Origin: Brevibacillus massiliensis
GTDB lineage: Bacteria; Bacillota; Bacilli; Brevibacillales; Brevibacillaceae
DNA: 64,000 bases
Reading direction: 5' to 3'
Assembly (NCBI RefSeq): GCF_000311785.1
Contig: NZ_HE978542.1
Location: 140,178-204,177 of the forward strand
In this document: positions 16,147 through 24,166 of the stretch, in pieces
Numbering within the stretch: the first letter of the stretch is position 1
Layout: every line of letters begins with the position of its first letter
Position numbers and translations under genes: made by a program
Notes under the pieces: generated by a model
The model's input: the letters and a program-made list of their open reading frames with translations, nothing else
What the model was told of the DNA's origin: nothing
Database searches by the model: none

Positions 16147-16272
16147 TCGTTTCACCTCCTTACCCTTATTTTACCACAGAGAGGGAAACGTATGTTCTAA
16201 AAAGTGGTGCAAAAGCAAAAAAATCGCATTCGTCTCACCACCTATAGAGGCGGGAGTCTTCTGCAAAATTAG

Positions 16273-17109
16273 ATAAATGTTCAGAGCGGTAAACTGAAGC
16301 AAGACCGATGTAAGGGCGCCGCTTGCCCTGAACATTCGGACATCGATAAACGCTTCTTCTGCTCTTGATTCCCACCAAATAAAAGCGGCCAAAAACAGAA
16401 CTCCGAGAATCCCCGAGAACGGATGTACCTTCGTTCCCAGCGAGAGCAAGAACCACAATAATGACGACATTCCAAAAGCAAACAACAAAATGCCGGGGAT
16501 ATCGAGCTTTCTCAACATGTGCTGAAACGAATGCTTCCTCTTCTTAACATCCCGGGGAAAGGAGCTCCACCCCAACAGGAAGCTGACGAGCAGGAAAGGA
16601 AAGTTGACCGTAAAGATGGCGGGCCAGTCCCCCCAAGCGATCAATAGTCCCCCGATCGTCGGCCCAAGCGCGGCCGTAGCGGAAGTAAAAAGGAAAATAA
16701 CGGCCAAGGCCGAAGCCTGTTTTTCACGGACATGCTCGTGCACCATAGAGATGGCCGAAGGGTAAATGGCACTGCTTCCGATGGATTGGAACAAACGCAT
16801 CAGAAGCAGCAAAAGGAAGGTTGGAGCCCAAAGCCCTCCGACAGCAGAAACGGCTACCAGCAGCAATCCCGCCAGAAACGTTGTCTTTCTGCCGAATTGA
16901 TCCGCCAGTTTGCCCATAATTGGCTGAGCGATTACACTGGAAAGGTAAAATGAGGATATCAGCCATGACACCGTTGAAAAAGAAAGATGAAAATGACTTT
17001 GAATTCGCGGCAAGGCGAGCGAGATGATCGACGAGTTCAAAGGGTTCAACATTGCACCGGAAGCGGCGGCGGACAAGAAAAGGAGCCGCCCGTATCTGCC
17101 TTTCTTCAT
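16273..17109 (-). pseudogene. 5' part of the split MFS transporter gene (DHA2/EmrB-like)
   Basis: N-terminal 279 residues of a proton-driven efflux pump, with motif A GKLADQFGRKT and motif C-like LGPTIGGLL. It reads on into the TnpB element and would end in a foreign tail of about 33 residues at 16171. The start codon overlaps the isochorismatase-type gene's stop (ATGA), so the pump was the last gene of a marR-hydrolase-pump operon. Such trios usually handle a toxic or signalling compound. The insertion has almost certainly destroyed the pump unless the element is lost. Confidence 0.85.
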
Positions 17110-17675
17110 GCGATTTCGTTCACTTCCGAAAGAAATTGCTGAACGGTTCTCACCTTTCCAATTCTCGGGAAAATGTATTTGCAGGTCGCTTCATGCTCCT
17201 CCCGGCTGTAGGTCATCATCGCATCCGTAATAAATATCTGATGATAACCGAGTTGAAAGGCTTCGCGCGCCGTGCTTTCAACCCCGATGTTAGTGGCAAT
17301 CCCGCACAGCACGATCGTATCGATGCCCCGGCGGCGAAGCTGCAGATCCAAATCCGTACCGAAAAAAGCTCCCCACTGACGCTTCGTGACAATATAATCT
17401 TCATCCCCCACACCAAGCTCCGGGACGAATTCGGCCCAATCGGCGGGAAGTTGAACGGCGTTAACCGGTTGGTCCGTCTTCGGATTTAGGCGATCTTGAC
17501 CGTCGTGAAAATCAACTCTCACAAAAGAGATAAACCCGGCTTTTTCACGAAAAAGCTTTACAAGTCGGGCAGCTTTCTCGGCAATCTCTTGTCCGTTCGG
17601 CTGTTTCACAATTCCTTTTTGCAAATCAATAAGGACTAGCGCTGTTTTTTGAAAATCGATGTGCAGCGAATTCAT
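17106..17675 (-). CDS. Isochorismatase-family hydrolase lacking the nucleophilic cysteine
   Basis: 189 aa with the isochorismatase alpha/beta fold. The catalytic aspartate is Asp17 (LVLIDLQKG) and the lysine is Lys98 (YIVTKRQWGAFFGT). The third residue, normally Cys in amidases of this family, is Gly131 in CGIATNIGVESTAR. True isochorismatases such as EntB also lack the Cys, so it may cleave an enol-ether rather than an amide. It sits between a MarR regulator and an MFS pump, which suggests breakdown of the compound the operon senses. GGAGGG precedes the ATG. Confidence 0.85.
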   Translation of the reverse strand: MNSLHIDFQKTALVLIDLQKGIVKQPNGQEIAEKAARLVKLFREKAGFISFVRVDFHDGQDRLNPKTDQPVNAVQLPADWAEFVPELGVGDEDYIVTKRQWGAFFGTDLDLQLRRRGIDTIVLCGIATNIGVESTAREAFQLGYHQIFITDAMMTYSREEHEATCKYIFPRIGKVRTVQQFLSEVNEIA

Positions 17676-17702
17676 TGGATTCCCTCCGTTTTGTCATGAA
17701 TG

Positions 17703-18146
17703 TTATTGCAGTCGTTTGCGTCGTTCAATGGATCGATTCAATCTGGATAACAGCTTCGAAAAGATGTGCAGTTCGTCTTCCGTCCAATCGTCCAGCAGTT
17801 CCGAATAGGCTTCCAGACGCAATGCTTTGGCGGTATTGATCGCTTCTTGTCCGGATTTCGTAATCCCGACCATGCTGACCCTTGCATCTTCCGGATGCGA
17901 ATAACGGCGAACCCACCCCTTCGCATCCAACGCGGCAATCTGTCTGCTGACAGTGGAATTATCCAATTGGAACGCTTCCGAGATGACGCCGACGGCCGAC
18001 GGGCCTTCACGATCCAGCCATTTCAGTAAGAGGTACGCCGACCGGTCCATCGTGCGGGCCGATCCGTCCAGCGTCCGTTTGTAGTCCGCCCGTCTGAGAA
18101 GCATGGTCACTTCATGTTCAATTTGTTCATAGTAAGACTTTCTCAT
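17703..18146 (-). CDS. MarR-family transcriptional regulator
   Basis: About 147 aa winged helix-turn-helix repressor. The recognition region is VGVISEAFQLDNSTVSRQIAALDAKG and the wing is RRYSHPEDARVSMVGITKSG, both characteristic of MarR. The frame is open to 18194, but AAAAGGGG 7 bases before the ATG at 18146 fixes the start. It is first in an operon with the isochorismatase-type gene (27-base gap) and the split MFS gene. Palindromes in its own promoter suggest autorepression relieved by a small-molecule ligand. Confidence 0.9.
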   Translation of the reverse strand: MRKSYYEQIEHEVTMLLRRADYKRTLDGSARTMDRSAYLLLKWLDREGPSAVGVISEAFQLDNSTVSRQIAALDAKGWVRRYSHPEDARVSMVGITKSGQEAINTAKALRLEAYSELLDDWTEDELHIFSKLLSRLNRSIERRKRLQ

Positions 18147-18198
18147 GTGTTTCCCCTTTTCCATTGTTTGATGCTCTGTACTGAGGATCATCAAATAT

Positions 18199-18236
18199 CT
18201 GTATTATACAGCTATTTATTTGTATTGTACAGATAT
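18199..18236 (-). promoter_or_regulatory. Promoter and palindromic operator of the marR operon
   Basis: On the minus strand, TGTACA (18226-18231) and TATAAT (18203-18208) are 17 bases apart. The perfect palindrome CTGTATTATACAG (18199-18211) covers the -10 box. The outer arms ATATCTGTA and TGTACAGATAT form a larger inverted repeat. This arrangement fits a MarR dimer blocking RNA polymerase. Confidence 0.65.
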
Positions 18237-18283
18237 TTATCGAAGTATGGGGCAATTCATACAATCCCTGAAAAAATCGAACG

Positions 18284-18312
18284 AAAAAAAGCGAGGGTTG
18301 ATACCCCCGCTT
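18284..18312 (-). terminator. Intrinsic terminator of the fructose operon
   Basis: Stem AGCGGGGGT / ACCCTCGCT followed by TTTTTTT on the minus strand, 8 bases beyond the HPr remnant's stop. Confidence 0.85.
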
Positions 18313-18319
18313 ACACAAT

Positions 18320-18451
18320 CTACATGACGCTTTTGCCGTTGATCTTCTTCGTGCCTTTGATCACGTTCGCTTCGCAAGGAAACGAGGCTGCCTTTTGCAC
18401 GAATACTGCGGCCGGACGGGCGTGCATCCCGGTCGGGTTTTGAATGGTGTT
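18320..18451 (-). pseudogene. Truncated HPr-like (PtsH/FPr) coding remnant after fruA
   Basis: Directly after the fruA TAA stop, and in the same frame, 43 codons encode NTIQNPTGMHARPAAVF followed by VQKAASF and ending KINGKSVM. This matches the first half of HPr, including the active histidine in GMHARPA and the region around regulatory Ser46 (GKSVM). It has no start codon of its own and stops where HPr would continue with the second half. It may be the relic of a FruA-HPr fusion (FPr-like domains occur in fructose PTS of other bacteria) or of a separate ptsH copy. It lies before the operon terminator, so it is transcribed. Confidence 0.8.
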
Positions 18452-20356
18452 TTACTCGACTGCATCTTTTTTCAACAATTTCAGCATCAGTGCCGTAATA
18501 ATAGTGCCGGCAAGAATGGAAACGATGTAAAGTCCCGCGTTGCCAACAACCGGCAGAACGAATAATCCGCCATGAGGGGCAGGCAGTGTGCACCCGAACA
18601 GCATCGACAATCCGCCGGCAACCGCAGAACCGACCATAAGGGAAGGAATGACGCGCGTTGGATCGGCCGCTGCAAACGGGATCGCCCCCTCCGTGATGAA
18701 GGATGCCCCCAGGATGTAAGCGGTCTTGCCCGCCTGACGCTCTTCCGCGGTAAATTTCTTTTTGAACAGCGTAGTCGCCAAAGCGATTCCGAGCGGCGGA
18801 GTCATTCCTGCTGCCATAATGGCTGCGTGCGGCGTATAGTTGCCCTCTGCAATCATCGCAATCCCAAACGTAAAGGCCGCTTTGTTGACAGGACCACCCA
18901 TGTCAAAGGCCATCATGGCACCCAAAATCACGCCGAGGACGACGGCGTTTCCTGTGCCCATGTGTTTCAGCCAGTTACCCAGAGCCGTATTCGCTGCCGC
19001 TACTGGATCGGAGACGACGTACACCATGACAAAGCCGGTAATCAAAATCCCAAGCAGCGGGTACAGCAGCATCGGCTTAATGCCTTCCAATGATTCCGGC
19101 AATCCCGCAAACAATTTTTTCAAACCAACCACCGTATACCCTGCCAAGAAGCCGGCGATGATCCCGCCGAGGAAACCGGATCCGGAAGCAGCCGCCAATA
19201 GGCCGCCCACCATGCCGGGAGCAAAACCAGGACGGTCGGCGATACTCAGGGCAATAAACCCTGCCAGTACCGGAATCATCAGTTTGAACGCGGTTTCTCC
19301 GCCAATGTCCATCAGGACTTTGGCCAGCGGATGGAAGGACGGATCATTGGGATCAGACGCCTTGATCCCAAACATAAAGCTCAGCGCGATGATAATCCCG
19401 CCGCCGACGACAAACGGAAGCATGTTGGACACGCCATTCATCAAGTGCTTGTAAAAAGCTGGCTGCTTCGACTTTTTCTCCGTCTTTGCTGCTTGAATCC
19501 TTTGCTGGTAACTGGTCGCGCCCCCGCCGTAGACGTTTCCCTGTTGATTTACCGCGCGCTGCAGCAGCTCTTCGGCATTGCGAATCCCTTCCGCCACCGG
19601 CACTTCAATGACGACCTTGCCGCGAAAACGCTCCATCTCCACCTGCTTGTCGGCAGCCACAATAACAGCTGCCGCTTCTTCAATGTCCTGCGAAGTAAGC
19701 TTGTTTTTCACACCCCCGGAACCGTTTGTCTCCACCTTGATGGATATCCCGAGTTCTGCTGCCTTTTTCTTCAGCGCATCTGCTGCCATGTACGTATGGG
19801 CGATGCCTGTCGGGCAAGCAGTTACCGCTACTACTTTTGTCAACGTCTGTTCCATTTCCTGCGCATCGCTTTCCTTTTCACCCTGGATTTCTTTTTCTTT
19901 ACGGGTGACGATATCCAGTACTTGTTCCTTCGTCTCTGCTTTCATCAGCTCCTGGCGAAACGATTCGTCCATGAGCATTTGGGAGAGCAGCGCCAGCGTT
20001 TCCAGATGAGCCTGATTTGCGTCTTCCGTCGCGGCAATCATGAAGAACAGATGCGCTTTTTGCTTGTCCAACGAGTCAAAATCAATGCCCTCTTTGGAAA
20101 AACCGTACGCGATGCCAGGTGTTTTGACCGCTGCTGTCTTGGCATGCGGGATGGCGATTCCTTCCCCGATACCGGTGGAGCCCTGTGCCTCGCGGGCGAG
20201 GATCGCCTGCTTCATTCCTTCCTTGCTGTTCAGTCGTCCGGCTTCGTCCAATTTGGCAATGAGTTCATCCAGTACCGCTTCTTTTGTGGAAGCTGACAAA
20301 TGAAGAACAATGGTGTCGGATTTTAGCAAATCGGCAATGCGAATCTCGTTTTTCAT
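18452..20356 (-). CDS. fruA: PTS fructose-specific transporter, IIABC
   Basis: 634 aa enzyme II that imports fructose and phosphorylates it to fructose-1-phosphate. Domain order is IIA (residues 1-150, active histidine in GEGIAIPHAKT), IIB (about 170-270, active cysteine in VVAVTACPTGIAHTYMAA), then the membrane IIC domain (about 300-630, about nine segments). This is the usual Bacillus layout. It is third in fruR-fruK-fruA, separated from fruK by 13 bases, and is followed in frame by an HPr-like remnant. Induction by fructose-1-phosphate through FruR is expected. Confidence 0.97.
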   Translation of the reverse strand: MKNEIRIADLLKSDTIVLHLSASTKEAVLDELIAKLDEAGRLNSKEGMKQAILAREAQGSTGIGEGIAIPHAKTAAVKTPGIAYGFSKEGIDFDSLDKQKAHLFFMIAATEDANQAHLETLALLSQMLMDESFRQELMKAETKEQVLDIVTRKEKEIQGEKESDAQEMEQTLTKVVAVTACPTGIAHTYMAADALKKKAAELGISIKVETNGSGGVKNKLTSQDIEEAAAVIVAADKQVEMERFRGKVVIEVPVAEGIRNAEELLQRAVNQQGNVYGGGATSYQQRIQAAKTEKKSKQPAFYKHLMNGVSNMLPFVVGGGIIIALSFMFGIKASDPNDPSFHPLAKVLMDIGGETAFKLMIPVLAGFIALSIADRPGFAPGMVGGLLAAASGSGFLGGIIAGFLAGYTVVGLKKLFAGLPESLEGIKPMLLYPLLGILITGFVMVYVVSDPVAAANTALGNWLKHMGTGNAVVLGVILGAMMAFDMGGPVNKAAFTFGIAMIAEGNYTPHAAIMAAGMTPPLGIALATTLFKKKFTAEERQAGKTAYILGASFITEGAIPFAAADPTRVIPSLMVGSAVAGGLSMLFGCTLPAPHGGLFVLPVVGNAGLYIVSILAGTIITALMLKLLKKDAVE

Positions 20357-20369
20357 CGTTGCCCCCCCT

Positions 20370-21284
20370 TTATGAAATGTCTGTTATGGTAATTTCCGAA
20401 AGAAATGCTTTTATCTTTTCATGTGTACAGAAGCCTTCCGACAGGGCGGTCGTGCTCCCTGCCGCTACGGCGAAGCGAAACGCTGTTTTTGTATCCATGC
20501 CCTGCGTATGGCCGTACAGGAATCCCGCAACCATCGAATCTCCGGCACCGATCGAGTTGACCGGTTTGCGCGGCGGAATGTGGGCGACATAGGCCGCTTC
20601 TCGGTTGACAAAAACGGCACCCTGACCTGCCATCGACACGATTACGTTCTGTGGGCCCATTTGCAGCGCCCTGCGCCCCCATTCGACCGCCTCTGCGGGG
20701 GTCGCAATCGTCACGCCGAACAGCTCACCCAACTCCTGGTGATTGGGCTTGATGAGAAACGGTTCTTCTGACAAACCGCACTCCAGCGCCGGCCCTTTCG
20801 CGTCGAGGAAGATTCGGACCCCCTTGCCGCGCAGTTGTTTCATGATCGTACGGTAAATATCGGACGGCAAGCTTTTTGGTACGCTTCCCGCCAGGACCAG
20901 ATAATCGCCGCTTTGCAATCGGCTGATCTGTTGAATTAACTGCTTGAGAGCGTCTCCCGGAATGTCCGGAGAGACTCCGCTGATATCCGTTTCGGTTTGC
21001 GCCTTTATCTTTACGTTGATTCTTGAATCCTGGCCAATTTGGATAAACTGATGGGAAATGCCGACTTGCTCGATCTGCTGCTGAATAAACGCTCCTGTAA
21101 ACCCGCCGACAAATCCTAAAGTGGTACTGTTTACCCCGAGGATGCGAAGAACCTTCGAGACATTGATGCCTTTCCCACCTGCGACCTTCCACTCTTTTTG
21201 CGCCTCGTGAATCATTCCTTGCGACAGGGCCGGGATCCAAATATGGTAGTCGATCGAGGGATTCAGGGTAACTGTGTATATCAT
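20370..21284 (-). CDS. fruK: 1-phosphofructokinase
   Basis: 304 aa PfkB-family kinase that converts fructose-1-phosphate to fructose-1,6-bisphosphate with ATP. It has the N-terminal LNPSIDYHIW, the glycine motif GGKGINVSKVL (about residue 37) and the C-terminal signature GAGDSMVAGFLYG with the catalytic aspartate (about 250). Its start overlaps the fruR stop by 4 bases (ATGA), indicating translational coupling. Together with FruA it feeds fructose into glycolysis. Confidence 0.96.
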   Translation of the reverse strand: MIYTVTLNPSIDYHIWIPALSQGMIHEAQKEWKVAGGKGINVSKVLRILGVNSTTLGFVGGFTGAFIQQQIEQVGISHQFIQIGQDSRINVKIKAQTETDISGVSPDIPGDALKQLIQQISRLQSGDYLVLAGSVPKSLPSDIYRTIMKQLRGKGVRIFLDAKGPALECGLSEEPFLIKPNHQELGELFGVTIATPAEAVEWGRRALQMGPQNVIVSMAGQGAVFVNREAAYVAHIPPRKPVNSIGAGDSMVAGFLYGHTQGMDTKTAFRFAVAAGSTTALSEGFCTHEKIKAFLSEITITDIS

Positions 21285-22036
21285 GCTTTCACCACTTTGA
21301 GAGTTGATAATCTGTCGTAAGCCTGCCTTTCCTCTTGGCTCAATCCGTCATCCGTAATGACCGTGATTCCTTGCAGGTCTCCCACTTTGGCAAAGGTGAC
21401 ACGGGAAAACTTGTCAGAGTCGCACAAGACATACCGTTCATCGGAAAACTGCAGAGCCAGCTGTTTGACGTACGCCTCATCCGGATCCGGTGTGGTCAGA
21501 CCGTGATGCATGTCAATTCCGTTCATGCCGAGAAAGCATTTATCGAACCGGTATTGGCTGAGCGAATTGATCGCATCGCGCCCCACCAGCGACAGTGTAG
21601 CCGCTTTCAATTCGCCACCCAAGAGGATCGTCCTAATGTTTCGCTTGATTAACTGAAGGGCAATGTCCACCCCGTTTGTGACGACCATGATGTTGTTATC
21701 CGGAAGATAAGGCAGCATCTGATACGTCGTGGTTCCCGCGTCGATAAAAATGGAGTCGCGTTCCTTTACCAAACCGGCGGCAAATTTGCCGATGGCGATC
21801 TTTTCGCGTTCACGTTTGACCGATTTTTCCAGAATCGTCGGCTCTTCGATCTTGCTTTGCAGCACAGACGCCCCACCGTGGACGCGTTTCAGCAATCGCT
21901 GTTCTTCCAATTCGCTTAAATCTCGGCGGATCGTCGATTCGGATGCCCCTGTCGCTTCCACAAGTTCATGAATGCGCACGAAGTCTTTTTCTTTCACCAA
22001 AGCCACGATCAGTCGATGACGTTCAGGGGTTAACAT
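21281..22036 (-). CDS. fruR: DeoR-family regulator of fructose operon
   Basis: 251 aa: N-terminal DeoR helix-turn-helix (RIHELVEATGASESTIRRDL) and a C-terminal sugar-phosphate sensor domain (FIDAGTTTYQMLPYL, LGGELKAATLSLVG, CDSDKFSRV). Family knowledge says it represses the fru operon and is released by fructose-1-phosphate or a related ligand. The frame is open to 22105, but AGGGAGGG before the ATG at 22036 sets the start. It is the first gene of fruR-fruK-fruA and has operator-like repeats just upstream. Confidence 0.94.
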   Translation of the reverse strand: MLTPERHRLIVALVKEKDFVRIHELVEATGASESTIRRDLSELEEQRLLKRVHGGASVLQSKIEEPTILEKSVKREREKIAIGKFAAGLVKERDSIFIDAGTTTYQMLPYLPDNNIMVVTNGVDIALQLIKRNIRTILLGGELKAATLSLVGRDAINSLSQYRFDKCFLGMNGIDMHHGLTTPDPDEAYVKQLALQFSDERYVLCDSDKFSRVTFAKVGDLQGITVITDDGLSQEERQAYDRLSTLKVVKA

Positions 22037-22076
22037 CGTACCCTCCCTTCTTGCAATGCCAATCGGATCGATTTTG

Positions 22077-22120
22077 ATTATACACTCATTTTCGATCAAA
22101 AACAATCATAAACGATCAAA
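22077..22120 (-). promoter_or_regulatory. Promoter and three phased FruR operator repeats
   Basis: On the minus strand, TTGTTT (22100-22105) and TATAAT (22077-22082) are 17 bases apart. Three copies of TTTGATCG or TATGATTG (22113-22120, 22103-22110, 22093-22100) are spaced exactly 10 bases, one helical turn. They cover the -35 box and its upstream side. This suits cooperative binding of a DeoR-type repressor. Confidence 0.65.
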
Positions 22121-22121
22121 T

Positions 22122-22400
22122 TCATTCAAGTTCGCTGACGGAAATTTTTCTTGGTACGAAAAAAGCCCTCCAAACAACAGGAAGGCATTCACAGTCTGCT
22201 CGCAAAATTTCATTTTCGATCTCCCACGCCGGATTCCAGGCTATTTCCCACAAATGGCCATCCGGATCCAGGAAGTGGCCGGAATATCCTCCCCAAAAGG
22301 CATCGTGCGCGGGGTCCGTTCTGATGGCTCCTGCCTTTCGGGCTTGTTCCATGATCTGATCCACTTCTGCTTTGCTCCCGACATTGTGGCCAATCGTCAT
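22122..22400 (-). pseudogene. VOC/glyoxalase-family protein, 5' end missing
   Basis: The frame encodes the C-terminal half of a vicinal-oxygen-chelate protein: GHNVGSKAEVDQIMEQARKA, then FWGGYSGHFLDPDGHLWEIA with a metal-ligand glutamate. Full-length members are about 130 aa and have an N-terminal beta-alpha-beta-beta-beta half that is absent here. The tail after NPAWE is also unlike the family. The ATG at 22400 has no good ribosome binding site. It is probably an inactive remnant left by the deletion discussed for the next gene. Confidence 0.75.
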
Positions 22401-22443
22401 TTAGTCATTGGTTTTGCTGCTTATCGTAGATGATCGCACATAA

Positions 22444-22782
22444 TCGAACCAAGAATATGCGATGATGCCAGTGGAGTTGTCGAAAGATCATTGGAGAATC
22501 AATAGCACGTATTCCAAAAACGGAAAGGAAATTCGTGTTTCGATGTCCAGAACGAGCGGTAAAGAGACATTGATCGCGAGTAAAAATGAGGACTTCAAAC
22601 GGGAAAGAATTGATGTAAAGGGAGTAGAAATGTTGTACACGGACTTCGTTACAGGGAAAAATATTCAATGGATCTACGACGTTCCGGGCAGTACGCAAAC
22701 GATCCTCTACCATATCGAAGCCGGCAACCCAATAAGCAAAGAAGAGTTGATTGAACTGGCCGAATCGTACTTGCAGCAGTAG
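22444..22782 (+). pseudogene. DUF4367-type protein, 5' end missing
   Basis: The open frame (ATG at 22462) reads like the C-terminal half of a DUF4367 domain as found on extracytoplasmic anti-sigma-like proteins: MPVELSKDHWRINSTYSKNG, a strand with GVEMLYTDF, then IQWIYDVPG and the closing PISKEELIELAESYL. No signal peptide, membrane segment or ribosome binding site precedes it. It is head-to-head with the likewise truncated VOC gene; one deletion in between would explain both losses. Confidence 0.65.
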
Positions 22783-22789
22783 CAGCACC

Positions 22790-22830
22790 GCACCTCCCCT
22801 GCTCGGGGAGGCTGCTTGCGTTTTCCTTCT
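22790..22830 (+). terminator. Probable terminator after the DUF4367 remnant
   Basis: Stem CCTCCCC / GGGGAGG with loop TGCTC, followed by CTGCTTGCGTTTTCC on the plus strand. Confidence 0.5.
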
Positions 22831-22887
22831 CATGAAGCGGGGAGTATGCGGTTACGGCGGAAGACCCTGTCCATTCCGTGAAGGAAG

Positions 22888-24165
22888 TCAAGTATAGGAC
22901 TCCACCTTCTCTTCCCTGCGAACGAGCCGTTCCAGCAAAAGGCAGGTGCCGACTCCCATCAGGAGGCCGTTGCTGATCAATGGGCTCAGGAAGGGCGGAA
23001 CCGCCAGGAAAAAGGAAGCGGGCAAAAACATGCAGCCGATTCCGATCATGAGTGAAATTCCTACGATATACACCTGCCGCTCGCCCAACCCGCCCCGGCC
23101 AATCTCGCGCAATCCCATGCCAAGCATGTTGACAAAGGAAAGAAAGACGCTGGCGTACCCGACGGATACCGGGATGGATGCAAACAGGCCAGTCACAGCG
23201 GGAAAGAAACTGATTACTACCAAGAAAACGTTCCCTAAAAGGAACGGCAGCTTTTCCTTCATTCGCGTCGTCATGATAAACCCGGCCGTATAGGACAGCG
23301 GAACGAAGCCGACGGTAGCGAATATGGCCGACAAGGCCTGACTGGCGCCCATGATCAATCCCGAGCGCTTTTCATTTCCCCCGTCTGTACGGCCGATCAC
23401 TTGGCCTACCGCCTCCATGCTGGCAATCATGTTGCTGAGCAAGAGCACGGTTACAATCGCGGATGTGAACAGAATGCCTCCATTCCACTCCGGCCAGCCA
23501 AAGGACCAGATGCCCGGCAAGGTAAACAGAGCATCCCATGCTCCGCCCGTCTGCTGATTGAGTCCGCACAGTTGAAACAGCGACCAGCCGAAAATGATCG
23601 CAACCAATACGGAGTAATTCCGCAAGAGGGGCTTGCTGCTGCGCGCCAGGCCAAGAGACAAGACAAGGGTGGCAATCGAAATGGCCGCCCCCCTCCAGTC
23701 AAAGGGGCTCGCTTTTGTACCCAGGATGCCGTTGATAAAAGGGCCGCTCATCTGTGCGACCAACAGCAAAAAATAAGTGCCGATCACCGCGGGTGTAAAC
23801 AATCGGCGGATCACGGTTGTCCATCCGCAAATACTCATCATCCCAAACAGGATGCCGCTGAATATGAGCCCCAATCCAAGTGCGGGCAGGATGGAACGGG
23901 GTTCTTGTCCCAAGGCTGGAGCCATTGTTCCGAACAGAAGGAACACTCCCCACCACAGGACGGCTGGCCCCTCCATGATCGGCAGGCGATGCCCCCACCA
24001 TGTCTGCATCAGCGCCACGATTCCCATCACAAACAGCGTGCGCTGCACAAATTCGCCGATTTCCTGGGCAGACATGCCGTATGCCTGACCGATCGCCAAC
24101 GGGGCCACGACACTTCCCGCAAGCGCAAACATGGCCCATTGCAATGCAGAGAGCGCCAATCTCAT
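22888..24165 (-). CDS. NCS2-type (xanthine/uracil-like) permease
   Basis: About 425 aa with 12-14 hydrophobic segments and the NCS2 layout (LFVMGIVALMQTWWG, GPAVLWWG, then SYTAGFIMTTR). Typical members import purines or pyrimidines with protons. Here it is the last gene of the PxpABC operon, so it might carry pyroglutamate or a related cyclic amide; that is inference. The frame is open to 24225, but that overlaps the ycsI-like gene deeply. I chose the ATG at 24165, next to the ycsI stop, with GGGG upstream. Confidence 0.8.
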   Translation of the reverse strand: MRLALSALQWAMFALAGSVVAPLAIGQAYGMSAQEIGEFVQRTLFVMGIVALMQTWWGHRLPIMEGPAVLWWGVFLLFGTMAPALGQEPRSILPALGLGLIFSGILFGMMSICGWTTVIRRLFTPAVIGTYFLLLVAQMSGPFINGILGTKASPFDWRGAAISIATLVLSLGLARSSKPLLRNYSVLVAIIFGWSLFQLCGLNQQTGGAWDALFTLPGIWSFGWPEWNGGILFTSAIVTVLLLSNMIASMEAVGQVIGRTDGGNEKRSGLIMGASQALSAIFATVGFVPLSYTAGFIMTTRMKEKLPFLLGNVFLVVISFFPAVTGLFASIPVSVGYASVFLSFVNMLGMGLREIGRGGLGERQVYIVGISLMIGIGCMFLPASFFLAVPPFLSPLISNGLLMGVGTCLLLERLVRREEKVESYT

Positions 24166-24166
24166 C

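Larger units (their letters stand above)
14897..16272 (-). mobile_element. TnpB-only IS200/IS605-type insertion element
   Basis: About 1,376 bases inserted into an MFS gene. The left end (high coordinate) follows TTTAT on the minus strand (16273-16277), a sequence of the kind that serves as insertion target and TAM for such elements. There is no target duplication, as expected. The right end holds a long imperfect hairpin (14898-14947) with the stem CCACCTC / GAGGTGG, typical of the 3' end of an omega RNA. A 13-base inverted repeat GAAGACTCCCGCC occurs at 16249-16261 and 14902-14914. There is no tnpA, so movement would need a transposase from elsewhere. Exact ends are inferred from frame restoration of the host gene. 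Confidence 0.8.

Noticed and set aside
14902-16261. The 13-base inverted repeats as ends of a DDE-type insertion sequence
   Set aside because: No DDE transposase and no target duplication are present; TnpB and the hairpin right end fit the IS200/IS605 group, so the repeat is noted only as a feature of the ends.
16171-16272. C-terminal tail of the 5' MFS fragment as a natural end
   Set aside because: The tail encodes element DNA and is not hydrophobic-transporter-like; a full family member continues at 14896.
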